Position numbers and translations under genes: made by a program
Source of the DNA: UBA668 sp040081465
GTDB taxonomy: Bacteria > Actinomycetota > Acidimicrobiia > Acidimicrobiales > Ilumatobacteraceae
DNA length: 64,000 nucleotides
Assembly (NCBI GenBank): GCA_040081465.1
Contig: JBEBGL010000006.1
Span: 51,741 to 115,740 of the forward strand
Direction: 5' to 3'
Notes under the pieces: generated by a model
Seen by the model: the letters and a program-made list of their open reading frames with translations, nothing else
Databases searched by the model: none
What the model was told of the DNA's origin: nothing
In this document: one piece after another, positions 26,933 through 34,727 of the stretch
Position numbering within the stretch: position 1 is the stretch's first letter
Layout of the letters: each line of letters opens with the position of its first letter

Positions 26933-27619
26933 CTAGACCGCGCTCGCCGATCGTGCGCCAGCGGCCGGCGCCGCACCACCGGTGCGGCGTTGTTCGTAGT
27001 AACTCAAGATCTGCAGCTCGACCGCCAAGTCGACCTTGCGTACCTCGATACCCGCAGGAACCGTCAACACAATTGGGGCGAAGTTGAGAATGCTGGTCAC
27101 GCCCGCCACAACGAGGCGGTCGGCAGCATCTTGCGCTGCGACAGCGGGCGTTGCCACAACACCAATGTGGATCCGCTTGCTCTGCACGATCTGCGGTAGT
27201 TCGTCGACGCCACGCACGCGGACTCCGCCCAACACGGTTCCGACCTTCGTCGTATCGACATCGACAATCGCGGCGACGGGAAAACCTCGTTCGCCGAAGC
27301 CGCCGTAGCCAGCGAGGGCCTGGCCCAAGTTGCCGGCACCGACGATGACGACCGGCCAGTCGTGCGTCAGCCCAAGCTCTCGCTGAATCTGGAAGATGAG
27401 GTATTCGACCTCGTACCCCACACCACGGGTGCCATAACTGCCCAGGTAGCTGAGGTCTTTGCGCACTTTGGCGGCATTTACTCCGCCAAGTTCGGCCAAA
27501 CGATCTGACGAGATGCTGTCGACGCCCAAATCACGCTGCTCGCCAAGAATCCGCAGGTAGACGGGTAACCGCGACACGGTTGCGTCGGGGATACGGCGGC
27601 GATTGCGGTCAGGGGACAT
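26933..27619 (-). CDS. rex: Redox-sensing transcriptional repressor Rex
   Basis: About 228 residues. An N-terminal winged helix (RIPDATVSRLPVYLRIL, then LAELGGVNAAKVRKDLSYLG) is followed by a Rossmann domain with GAGNLGQALAGYGGF that senses the NADH/NAD ratio. The C-terminal domain-swap helix includes VDLAVELQILSYYEQ. In other actinobacteria Rex represses respiratory and heme genes when NADH is high. ATG at 27619 matches the usual Rex start; GTGs at 27631 and 27640 are alternatives. It leads the rex-hemC-hemD transcript, and a Rex-like operator stands just upstream. Confidence 0.94.
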   Translation of the reverse strand: MSPDRNRRRIPDATVSRLPVYLRILGEQRDLGVDSISSDRLAELGGVNAAKVRKDLSYLGSYGTRGVGYEVEYLIFQIQRELGLTHDWPVVIVGAGNLGQALAGYGGFGERGFPVAAIVDVDTTKVGTVLGGVRVRGVDELPQIVQSKRIHIGVVATPAVAAQDAADRLVVAGVTSILNFAPIVLTVPAGIEVRKVDLAVELQILSYYEQRRTGGAAPAAGARSASAV

Positions 27620-27640
27620 ACCGATACTCACGTTAGGCAC

Positions 27641-27658
27641 TCGTGCACGCGTTCACAA
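27641..27658. promoter_or_regulatory. Probable Rex operator upstream of rex
   Basis: TCGTGCA-CGCG-TTCACAA matches the Rex consensus TTGTGAA-N4-TTCACAA at 12 of 14 arm positions, with a perfect right half. It lies in the divergent gap between rex and the membrane gene at 27722, so Rex could control itself, hemC-hemD and possibly the divergent gene. Confidence 0.55.
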
Positions 27659-27721
27659 AGCCTGCGACCTACCCAGGTGGCGGCGACCTAACCGCAACAG
27701 CTACCCGTTACTCTCCCGCCG

Positions 27722-28444
27722 ATGAATGCCGCGCTTGCAGCCGCCGCCACATTGGTGGCCAGCGCATTCGCGCTCAGCACACTCGACCGCTGGTTGCGTC
27801 GCCGACGGCCGCACGATTTGGCGTGGACAGTTTCGCTGGCGCTTTTCGCCCTCGGTGCCGGTGCTCTTTGGTGGGCAGAATCCGTCGGTTGGGGGCTCGG
27901 GGCCTTTCGGGTGTTCTACCTGGCCGGCGCGATCCTGAACGTGCCGTGGCTGGCGCTTGGCACGGTGTACCTGTTGGCCGAGCGGCGAGTCGCTGATCGG
28001 ATACGCGGCTGGCTGATTCTCGCTTCGGGTTTTGCGGCCGGGGTGGTGCTGTTCGCACCCACACGAACTCGCGTGTCAGGAAACGAGTTGCCAACTGGGA
28101 AGGATGTGTTCGGGGTTGCCCCACGCGTGCTTGCGGCTGTGGGTTCTGGAGTCGCCGCACTAATCATCGTCGCCGGGGCCGTATGGAGCATCTGGCATCC
28201 GCGACGATCGGCGCGCACACGACTGATCATCGGCAACGCGCTGATCGCTACCGCGACTTTGATCCTCAGTGCGAGTGGCACGCTCGCTGGTCGATTGGGC
28301 AAAGACCGCGCCTTCGCGATCACGCTGCTGATTGGAATCTGCGTGCTATTCGCAGGCTTCCTCGTCGCTACCGGCAAGCCGGTAGCAGCAAGACAACTAG
28401 ATGAGGCTGCGCCGAAGAAGCTTGCCGCTGACGTTGCGCGGTAA
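27722..28444 (+). CDS. Multi-pass membrane protein
   Basis: 240 residues with about seven hydrophobic helices, starting MNAALAAAATLVASAFALS and ending in a Lys/Ala-rich tail. No catalytic motif is visible. Arg-rich loops (RWLRRRRP) on one side would face the cytoplasm. It diverges from rex across the probable Rex operator, so redox control is possible. Its 3' end overlaps the convergent acyl-CoA synthetase gene by 48 bases. The function is unknown. Confidence 0.78.
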   Translation: MNAALAAAATLVASAFALSTLDRWLRRRRPHDLAWTVSLALFALGAGALWWAESVGWGLGAFRVFYLAGAILNVPWLALGTVYLLAERRVADRIRGWLILASGFAAGVVLFAPTRTRVSGNELPTGKDVFGVAPRVLAAVGSGVAALIIVAGAVWSIWHPRRSARTRLIIGNALIATATLILSASGTLAGRLGKDRAFAITLLIGICVLFAGFLVATGKPVAARQLDEAAPKKLAADVAR

Positions 28445-29896
28445 TTCGTCAACGAACATGATCTTCGACGGGCACTTGTAACGCGCCAGGTTGTCCAGGC
28501 ACCACGACACCAACGAATCTTCGTGCGCACGGGCGCCCGGCTTTAGCACGACGAACGCTTTCACCGCTTCGCCGGTGTGCGGATGCGGCACGCCCACAAC
28601 ACCGACCTCTGCCACGTCGGCGTGATCGAGCAACACTTCCTCAACTTCAGCCGGGTAAACGTTGAAGCCGCTGACAATGATCAGGTCTTTCGCGCGGTCG
28701 ACGAGATACAAGTACCCATCGTCGTCGACAACGGCGATATCGCCAGTGCGTAACCAACCATCAGCGGTGAGCACTCGCGCCGTCGCCTCTGGTTCGTTGA
28801 GGTAACCCTTGAACACGTTCGGGCCTTTCACCCACACCTCACCCGCATCGCCCCGCAACGCATCGTTACCTTCCTCATCGACGAGGCGAACCTGAATCCC
28901 ATCGAGCACCTTGCCGACCGATCCGACCTTCACTTCCATGCCAGCCGAACTGGTGACAACGGGTGAAGCCTCGGTGAGGCCATAGCCCTCGAGCAGCGTC
29001 AGGCCGAAGCGTTCCTTAAGCCGACGCATCGCTTCCTCTGGCATCTTCGCGGCGCCGGTGAGTGCCAACCGCACATTCGCGAAGCTGTCGGCTGGCGCAA
29101 TCTTCACGTCGTCGATGTGACTGAACGCAAGCCACAACGGCGGCGCACCGGGAATGATCGTCACGTTGCGTTCGCGAATCGTCTCCAGCGCGGTGAACGG
29201 ATCGAAGCGCTGCACCAAGACAAGCGTGGCGCCGCGCGAGAGGCCAAGGCCGATAACAACGTTGAGGCCGAAGATGTGAAACAGCGGCAGCACTCCATAG
29301 ACCACGTCGTCGGCTCTGATGCCGTCGGTGCTCTGGCTCTGATCGAGGTTGCTCAGCAGGTTGCCGTGGCTGAGCATCGCTGCACGGGGCGAGCCAGCCG
29401 TTCCGCTGGTGAAGATGAGCGCCGCGAGATCGTCGGGGTCGACATCGGTGACCGGCACAGGATCAGCAGCAAGTAGATCGTCGAATGAACTGTCGGAACC
29501 GGCAACCGTGCCCGGCTCGGTGCACACGACATGCTCAACGCTGGCGAGCGCACTGCGGTTGAGGTGCGACCACGCTTGCGCGGCCGCGGGCTCGACGACA
29601 ACAACCTTCGCGGCAACAGTTTTTAGCTCGCGCTCGATCTCGGGTGCGGGGCTGCCAGGGTTGAGCGGCACCGTGACAGCACCAATTCCGAGAGCCGCTA
29701 GGTATAGGTCGACGAAGTAGCGGCCATTGCCACACAACAGCGCAATGCGATCGCCCTTACCGAGCCCGAGCGCCACCAGCCCACCACGGATGTGAGCAAC
29801 TTGATCGCGTAACTCGCCGTACGTCGTCTCGCGGCCACGACTGATGATTGCGACACGATCGGCCGCATGAGCATCGATGATGTGCGCGAGGTTCAT
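28397..29896 (-). CDS. Long-chain acyl-CoA synthetase-like AMP-forming ligase
   Basis: About 499 residues. AMP-binding core IFTSGTAGSPRAAMLSHGN, then EGYGLTEASPVV, the hinge TGDIAVVDDDGYLYLVDR and the C-terminal catalytic lysine in RNVSGKLLRRSL. It would activate a fatty or other carboxylic acid to acyl-CoA. It is the last gene of a minus-strand run: SAM hydroxide adenosyltransferase, a 27-residue membrane ORF and this gene. Its ATG (29896) overlaps the small ORF's stop by one base (TGATG), so translation is coupled. Substrate length is not predictable. Confidence 0.9.
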   Translation of the reverse strand: MNLAHIIDAHAADRVAIISRGRETTYGELRDQVAHIRGGLVALGLGKGDRIALLCGNGRYFVDLYLAALGIGAVTVPLNPGSPAPEIERELKTVAAKVVVVEPAAAQAWSHLNRSALASVEHVVCTEPGTVAGSDSSFDDLLAADPVPVTDVDPDDLAALIFTSGTAGSPRAAMLSHGNLLSNLDQSQSTDGIRADDVVYGVLPLFHIFGLNVVIGLGLSRGATLVLVQRFDPFTALETIRERNVTIIPGAPPLWLAFSHIDDVKIAPADSFANVRLALTGAAKMPEEAMRRLKERFGLTLLEGYGLTEASPVVTSSAGMEVKVGSVGKVLDGIQVRLVDEEGNDALRGDAGEVWVKGPNVFKGYLNEPEATARVLTADGWLRTGDIAVVDDDGYLYLVDRAKDLIIVSGFNVYPAEVEEVLLDHADVAEVGVVGVPHPHTGEAVKAFVVLKPGARAHEDSLVSWCLDNLARYKCPSKIMFVDELPRNVSGKLLRRSLI

Positions 29897-29979
29897 CACA
29901 GTCGTACTAGCGAGATGATGCTGGCGGTCAGAATCGCAACCAACAACAGACCGAGGGTGAGTGTGGTGGCTGGGCGCAT
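29896..29979 (-). CDS. 27-residue single-span membrane microprotein
   Basis: ATG at 29979, stop TGA at 29898-29896. After MRPATT a hydrophobic helix (LTLGLLLVAILTASIISL) fills most of the peptide, and it ends VRL. It begins 9 bp after the SAM hydroxide adenosyltransferase stop, and its TGA shares a base with the ATG of the acyl-CoA synthetase. That placement, with no other gene between, argues for a real translated ORF; no strong ribosome site is visible. Its role may be membrane recruitment or just translational coupling. Confidence 0.55.
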   Translation of the reverse strand: MRPATTLTLGLLLVAILTASIISLVRL

Positions 29980-29988
29980 CGGGAAACG

Positions 29989-30882
29989 TTACCGCCGCAG
30001 GTCAACTGGCACTGAGACGGCACCGACCCCACCGTCGACGCCGGGCTGCACACTGACCTGATCGCCGGCGGCAAGCGCCAGTTCGTCTGCGGCCGATCGA
30101 CGATCGAGCACCAGTGTCAGCAATCCCGACCCGTCGAGTAGCAAGCCCACCGCGCCTGGCCCTAACGCCGCACCGCTTGCGACGCGAAGAACCGACCGAG
30201 TCTGCTCGCCGGCCGTGATCTGCAACGGCGTTCCTTCAGCCAGTCCCCATGGCGACACGTCGTCGAGGCCGATGTTGAGCTGACAATTGCCGTGGTGATC
30301 GATCCACAAGACCTCGGCGTGCACGCCAGCACCGGCTGCATCACTGCGCCCTTCACTGCCGACGCCATGGAAGTCGCGAGCGAGCGGAACGACTCCGGGC
30401 AAGATCGCCTCGGCGTCGACCAAATGCCCGAGCTCGGCGAGGTCAATTCCATTGCAAAGATGCGCCGCGACAGGGGCGAAGACATCGCGAACTGCGAGCG
30501 TCGCCCCGGGGCTGGCCAAGTGGAACTCGTCGCGATCCAGAACCACCGCGCGCTCAGCGCCACCGACCATCGCGACCGCCGATGCGAGAAGTCCATTGTC
30601 GGGGCCGAGCAAAACTCCCTTGCCGCCAGCGACCTCGACAGCCACGGCGCGCCGGTCGCCCGCATCAACGACAGCGAGCACGACGCCCGACGGAAGATAT
30701 GTGACGGCACGGGCAAGGGCCAGACTTCCGGCGCGCACGTCGTAAGGCGCGATGTGATGGGTGAGGTCGATGACTTGCGCGTGCGGCGCCATGTCGCGAA
30801 CGATCGCCTTCACAACGCCGACGTGCTCGTCGACGACACCAAGGTCGCTAAGAAACGAGATCGTGTCGTACCGTCGGCCCAT
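29989..30882 (-). CDS. SAM hydroxide adenosyltransferase (DUF62)
   Basis: 297 residues of the chlorinase/fluorinase-like family; most members hydrolyse S-adenosylmethionine to adenosine and methionine. The start ISFLSDLGVVDEHVG matches the family FLTDFG...D motif; the Asp of VVDAGDRR, its arginines, and FAPVAAHLCNG with the ligand loop follow. The C-terminal domain contains VLWIDHHGNCQLNI. The preceding 255-bp intergenic region encodes a structured RNA ending in a terminator 43 bases before this ATG, so attenuation is possible. Confidence 0.85.
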   Translation of the reverse strand: MGRRYDTISFLSDLGVVDEHVGVVKAIVRDMAPHAQVIDLTHHIAPYDVRAGSLALARAVTYLPSGVVLAVVDAGDRRAVAVEVAGGKGVLLGPDNGLLASAVAMVGGAERAVVLDRDEFHLASPGATLAVRDVFAPVAAHLCNGIDLAELGHLVDAEAILPGVVPLARDFHGVGSEGRSDAAGAGVHAEVLWIDHHGNCQLNIGLDDVSPWGLAEGTPLQITAGEQTRSVLRVASGAALGPGAVGLLLDGSGLLTLVLDRRSAADELALAAGDQVSVQPGVDGGVGAVSVPVDLRR

Positions 30883-30925
30883 GGGATGGCAACGCTAGCC
30901 GCACCTCAAAAATTGAACGGCTCAG

Positions 30926-30972
30926 AAAAACGAAGAGGGCCGATGCCAACCCCCCGATGGCACCAGCCCTCT
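30926..30972 (-). terminator. Intrinsic terminator of the structured RNA
   Basis: AGAGGGC/GCCCTCT outer arms (30966-30972, 30934-30940) and TGCCA/TGGCA inner arms enclose a G-rich loop. On the minus strand the hairpin is followed by TTCGTTTTT. It lies 43 bases before the SAM hydroxide adenosyltransferase start. Confidence 0.8.
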
Positions 30973-31079
30973 GCGGCGCAGCCCTTGCGGGGCGCGACAC
31001 CCGTGTGACGAATCACCCGGCGGTCTTGCGACCGGATGAACAATAGGCACACATTCGGGGGTGAGAAAAGCGTCACACG
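30926..31079 (-). ncRNA. Candidate structured RNA or riboswitch leader
   Basis: On the minus strand a 9-bp stem closes the element (31071-31079 with 31002-31010). Inside are a 6-bp stem (31059-31064 with 31013-31018) and a 5-bp hairpin capped by GCAA (31021-31034). Downstream come a second GCAA-capped hairpin (30976-30995) and a terminator hairpin. The 3' strands of the first two stems can instead form GTGA-TTCG-TCAC, so the fold can switch. The GNRA and UUCG loops exist only on the minus strand. I do not recognise a known class; pairing was done by eye. Confidence 0.55.
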
Positions 31080-31137
31080 CGATTTCTTTCTCGGCCGAAA
31101 CTGACACGGTTGTAGTTCGCCGTGGGATGCGTTTGAT

Positions 31138-31935
31138 TCAGGCTTGACCGAGCTCGATGCTGCGAGCTTTCGCGGCCATCACGGCGTCGAGGAAGGCCTC
31201 GCGAACGCCGTGCTCGTCCAGCACGCGCAATCCGGCGGCCGTTGTTCCGCCTGGCGATGTCACCATTCGGCGCAGTTCGGCAGGGTCGCCCAATTCGCTC
31301 AATAGCGCTGCCGATCCGACGAACAACTGCGTCACCAACGCCTCGCTCACGTCCTGGCTGAGACCTGCCGCGACGCCGGCGCCGATCAGCGATTCGGCAA
31401 TCAGAAAGAGATAGGCGGGGCCGCTACCAGCTAATCCGGTGACGGCATCAAGTTCTGCCTCAGGAACTCGCACCACAGTTCCGACCGAACCGAGGATGCT
31501 TTCAGCCCACGCCATGTCGTCGTCGTTCGCGGTCGTGCCAGCACTGATCGCCGCGGCACCCTGCCCGACCAACGCCGGGGTGTTGGGCATCGCGCGCACC
31601 ACGGCGACCATCGGACCCGTCGCGGCCTGAAGTGTTGCGATCGGTACGCCCGCCGCGATGCTCAGTAGACGCGTCGCCCCCGCGGCCGCGGCGGCGGTGC
31701 ACGCGGCGGGAACGTCGGGCGGCTTCACGGCGATGACTGCAGCCGTGCAAGCGGGAACAACATCGGTCACGACGACACCGGGAAAGATCTCGCGCAACTG
31801 ATCAGCGCGAGCTGCCAGCACTTCCACGATCGCGAGATCAGCAGCAGTCCAATCGCCGGCTGCGGCTTTGAGCAACCCACCGATTAGTGCGGCGCCCATG
31901 TTGCCCCCACCAACGACCGCCAGCCGATAAGTCAT
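31138..31935 (-). CDS. proC: Pyrroline-5-carboxylate reductase
   Basis: 265 residues; reduces pyrroline-5-carboxylate to proline with NAD(P)H. The Rossmann motif is VVGGGNMGAALIGGL; AVKPPDVPAA and VRAMPNTPALVGQG follow. The C-terminal signature GLAGSGPAYLFLIAESLI and VTSPGGTTAAGLRVLDEHG are canonical. The ATG at 31935 sits in a hairpin-containing gap after the YbjN gene. The candidate structured RNA follows its stop. Confidence 0.95.
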   Translation of the reverse strand: MTYRLAVVGGGNMGAALIGGLLKAAAGDWTAADLAIVEVLAARADQLREIFPGVVVTDVVPACTAAVIAVKPPDVPAACTAAAAAGATRLLSIAAGVPIATLQAATGPMVAVVRAMPNTPALVGQGAAAISAGTTANDDDMAWAESILGSVGTVVRVPEAELDAVTGLAGSGPAYLFLIAESLIGAGVAAGLSQDVSEALVTQLFVGSAALLSELGDPAELRRMVTSPGGTTAAGLRVLDEHGVREAFLDAVMAAKARSIELGQA

Positions 31936-31977
31936 GGCGCCAGGCTACGCGTTGGTGGACAACGGACCAGTTGGCTT

Positions 31978-32017
31978 CCGGGTGGGTGGTCGACTTCCCC
32001 GAGGGCCACCCACCCGG
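31978..32017. terminator. G/C hairpin between YbjN and proC genes
   Basis: Perfect 12-bp arms (31978-31989 and 32006-32017) around a 16-base loop. There is no T-run on either strand, so it may be a factor-dependent terminator or an mRNA-processing hairpin rather than a classic one. Confidence 0.5.
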
Positions 32018-32055
32018 CTCCCGTACTGGGCACGGGGGCGTAGCCGATACGGCAA

Positions 32056-32523
32056 TCAACTACTGAACTTGCTCGCAAACGCCAGTCGGATGAGAGCCGG
32101 GAACGATTGCTCGACGTAGGCGTACAGCGAGCCGACGATGCGATCGAGTTCCGCCTCGGTCAGCGAGGTCAGCGGCAACTCGCCGCGCAAGAAGATCGCA
32201 TCCTCGACGCCGATCGCGAAGTGGGCGCCGACCAACTTGTCGTTGCGGCGAAGTGCCAGTTCGTACACCGCCGCAGCATTCTCTTGCGGAGCGGGCAGTA
32301 CGTAAACCTCGAAGCGCAAAGTGCGCTGGCCGAGCGTGAACCACAGCGTGATGTGTTCCTTCTCTTCGCCGCGTAACCGCACATACCAGCGCGGCTCGGG
32401 CTCACCGGGCTCGCCACGATCGATCGCTTCGAACGCTTCGTTACCACGCGCGAACCCGTGCAGCCATTCGTCGATTGATGCTTCACACTCCTGCAGCGTT
32501 GGCGGCAGGTAGTAATCGCTCAC
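32056..32523 (-). CDS. YbjN-domain protein
   Basis: 155 residues. The YbjN fold is suggested by WYVRLRGEEKEHITLWFTLGQ, LRFEVYVLPAPQ, VYELALRRNDKLVGAHFAI and the acidic LTEAELDRIVGSLYAYVEQ. The family resembles type III secretion chaperones and its role is not settled. GTG at 32523 overlaps the mshA stop (GTGA). A YbjN gene directly after mshA is also found in mycobacteria, which supports both calls. Confidence 0.85.
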   Translation of the reverse strand: MSDYYLPPTLQECEASIDEWLHGFARGNEAFEAIDRGEPGEPEPRWYVRLRGEEKEHITLWFTLGQRTLRFEVYVLPAPQENAAAVYELALRRNDKLVGAHFAIGVEDAIFLRGELPLTSLTEAELDRIVGSLYAYVEQSFPALIRLAFASKFSS

Positions 32524-33734
32524 TCGCAGGCGACCAACTCGCGAACAGCGAGGTCGTTGTACGTGCGCCGCAGGCGAGCAGCCGCAAACCCCCACGTGTA
32601 GGCCTTGGCGCGCTCGGCGCCGCGCGCACCAAGGGCCGCCGCGTGGGCAGGGTGGTCGATGATCTCGCGCAGGTACTGCGCAAACATCGCCGGATCGCGA
32701 TCGTGAACCAAGTAACCGGTCTCGCCGTGATCGACAAGCGTCAGCAAACCGCCGACGCCTGATGCGACAACGGGAATGCCACAGGCGGAAGCTTCGAGCG
32801 CGACCAAGCCGAAGCTCTCGCTACGACTCGGCACGATGACTGCATCGGCTGCGCGGTAGTAGGTGCTGAGAATGTGGTGCGGTTGCGGAGGCACGAAACG
32901 CACCTGACCAGTGAGACCGAGTTCTTCGACCAACGCGTTCAGGCGGGCCATCTCGCGATCGCCTTCCTGACCGCTCGCACCGCCGACGATCAGCAGAATC
33001 GCATCACTGCGGTTCAAACCGGCGAGCGCGCGCACCGCTACGTCGGGTGCCTTCAACGGTTGGATGCGGCCAACGAACACCAGCACGGGTACATCGGCTG
33101 GCAGATCGAGCGCGCGGCGAGCACCGCCACGATCGCCAGGAGCGAAGAACGCATGCTCGACGCCGGGCGCGACGATCTCGATGCGACCTCGCGGGTTGCC
33201 GTAAAGGCGGCGGAACTGACGCTCTTCTTCTGTACAGCTGACCAGAATCGCGTCAGCGCAGGCGATGATCTCGTGCTCGGCACGATCGCGCCATTCTGGC
33301 TCTAGGTCGCCGCCTTCCGCCTTCACCCTCGCAAGCGTGTGAAAGGTGCTGACGAAGGGCATGTCGAGTTCGTGCTTCAAGCGATGCGCAACCAGTCCGC
33401 TGAGGAAGTAGTTGGCGTGCAAGACATCGGCGGGCGAGTCGTTCTTGATGTGACCCATCACCACGTCGCCAAACTCCTGCAGCACGCTGGGCAACTGCTC
33501 CTTGGCGAGGTCGAAAGGCCCGGCGTCTACGTGCACCACACGATGACCGGGCTCGACCTGCACTACATCGGCCTGCTCGCGGCTGGTGCGGCGGGTGTAA
33601 GTGGTGCAATCAACGCCGGCCTGCGACAGCGCCGACACCAACTCGCGCACGTACACATTCATGCCGCCACTGTCGCCAGAGCCCGGCTGGGCTAGGGGCG
33701 AGGTGTGGAGTGAAAGCACCGCAACTCGTTGCAC
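32520..33734 (-). CDS. mshA: D-inositol-3-phosphate glycosyltransferase
   Basis: 404 residues; transfers GlcNAc to 1L-inositol-1-phosphate in the first step of mycothiol synthesis. GT4 signatures: SLHTSPLAQPGSGDSGGMNVYV near the start, TFHTLARVKA, LVFVGRIQPLKAPDVAVRA (nucleotide-sugar lysine) and the EX7E-type SESFGLVALEASACGIPVV. GTG at 33734. Mycothiol is the low-molecular thiol of actinobacteria, so this gene places the organism. It sits in a minus-strand run with MoaD-like, RsiG-like and XRE genes upstream. Confidence 0.94.
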   Translation of the reverse strand: MQRVAVLSLHTSPLAQPGSGDSGGMNVYVRELVSALSQAGVDCTTYTRRTSREQADVVQVEPGHRVVHVDAGPFDLAKEQLPSVLQEFGDVVMGHIKNDSPADVLHANYFLSGLVAHRLKHELDMPFVSTFHTLARVKAEGGDLEPEWRDRAEHEIIACADAILVSCTEEERQFRRLYGNPRGRIEIVAPGVEHAFFAPGDRGGARRALDLPADVPVLVFVGRIQPLKAPDVAVRALAGLNRSDAILLIVGGASGQEGDREMARLNALVEELGLTGQVRFVPPQPHHILSTYYRAADAVIVPSRSESFGLVALEASACGIPVVASGVGGLLTLVDHGETGYLVHDRDPAMFAQYLREIIDHPAHAAALGARGAERAKAYTWGFAAARLRRTYNDLAVRELVACE

Positions 33735-33832
33735 GAGAGTTGAAACACTATCCCGGCGGTCAACATTCCGCGACGGGCGGCTGGCGTTCCAGATATGGGC
33801 GCTGACCAGCGCAAATGGTTCGTATCGGGCGC

Positions 33833-34186
33833 TTACTTATGCGAGACGAAGCTTTGGTACACGTTCAAAAGCGCCTGCTGTTGCTCTGGTGTCAGCAGCG
33901 GGTCGGCTGCGATCGCTGCTCGAACTCCGCGCGCCTCGGCATCGGGTGCCAAAAACCCGGCTCGCTCGTACAACGTCTCGGCGCTGATCTGGAGCGCCTT
34001 CGCTATCTGCTGCAGGATCTCGGCCGACGGTTTCCTTAAGCCGCGCTCGATCTGCGAAAGGTACGGATTACTTACGCCCGCGACTTCGGCAAGGCGGCGC
34101 ACACTCATGCGCGCTACTTCTCGTTGTGTACGAATGAAATCGCCAACATCGGCTAGCCGCTTGTCGAGCTCGTTGCGCACGGCCAT
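33833..34186 (-). CDS. XRE-family transcriptional regulator
   Basis: 117 residues. A helix-turn-helix of the Cro/CI type spans about residues 18-72: RTQREVARMSVRRLAEVAGVSNPYLSQIERGLRKPS, followed by a hydrophobic tail (LTPEQQQALLNVYQSFV). The sequence resembles small actinobacterial regulators found near mshA-type or lipid genes, but its target is unknown. ATG at 34186 is preferred to upstream in-frame codons. It starts 34 bp after the RsiG-like gene's stop on the same strand. Confidence 0.85.
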   Translation of the reverse strand: MAVRNELDKRLADVGDFIRTQREVARMSVRRLAEVAGVSNPYLSQIERGLRKPSAEILQQIAKALQISAETLYERAGFLAPDAEARGVRAAIAADPLLTPEQQQALLNVYQSFVSHK

Positions 34187-34220
34187 TGTTGGGTCTCGGT
34201 CAGCCGTTCGCGCTACAGCG

Positions 34221-34727
34221 TCAGTCGACGAGCAGGCCGTCGACGTTCGCCTCGCCATCGCGATAACGACGAACCAGTTCGGCGCTCAGCGCATCGAGTC
34301 GAACGAAGAGGTCGCGGCGCTCGTTCGAACGCAGTTGTTCAAAGTCGTGAAGCCGACTTGCGTAGGTCGCCAGTTCTTCGTGGCTCATCGCGGGCAAGTC
34401 GGTGCTGCACGCATCGTCGCAGAGTTCTTCCAGTTCGACGGCCAACGGGTGAGTGCTGAAGTCGTCGGCAGGGCGGGGTGGCCGCGCTGCTCCACCGGTG
34501 AGGTGTGTGCCAAGAATGTGGGGAATCTCGTCGGTGATGTCGCGCTCGGTGCCCTCGGCGCGATTGCGCATTTCGGCGCGCACGAAGTCGAGACGGGCCT
34601 GCGCTAGCCGACGCACATAGCTGACTACGTCGTCCTGCTGCTGCAAATCGGCACGCAGCGCTCGCAGCTCGTCGAGCGCTAGCGACGAAGCGTCGACTTC
34701 GGACCCGGGCTGATCTTTCGCGGTCAT
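34221..34727 (-). CDS. RsiG-like coiled-coil protein with a c-di-GMP motif
   Basis: 168 residues. Two helical hairpins are predicted: residues about 15-60, and 115-160. The first carries D32-x3-S36-x2-R39-x3-Q43-x3-D47 (QDDVVSYVRRLAQARLD), which is the E(x)3S(x)2R(x)3Q(x)3D c-di-GMP signature of RsiG anti-sigma factors with Asp for Glu at the first position. RsiG holds sigma WhiG in streptomycetes; early-branching actinobacterial versions carry one motif copy and dimerise. GGAGG at 34734-34738 precedes the ATG. No sigma gene is adjacent. It may bind another partner. Confidence 0.6.
   Translation of the reverse strand: MTAKDQPGSEVDASSLALDELRALRADLQQQDDVVSYVRRLAQARLDFVRAEMRNRAEGTERDITDEIPHILGTHLTGGAARPPRPADDFSTHPLAVELEELCDDACSTDLPAMSHEELATYASRLHDFEQLRSNERRDLFVRLDALSAELVRRYRDGEANVDGLLVD

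Noticed and set aside
30934..30972. 6C RNA on the plus strand
   Set aside because: One hairpin has a CCCCCC loop on the plus strand, but the class needs two such hairpins, and the T-run and tetraloops favour the minus strand.
31013..31054. 13-codon minus-strand ORF (MCAYCSSGRKTAG) in the structured RNA
   Set aside because: No ribosome site, and its codons coincide with predicted stems; it could be a leader peptide but nothing supports that over RNA structure.
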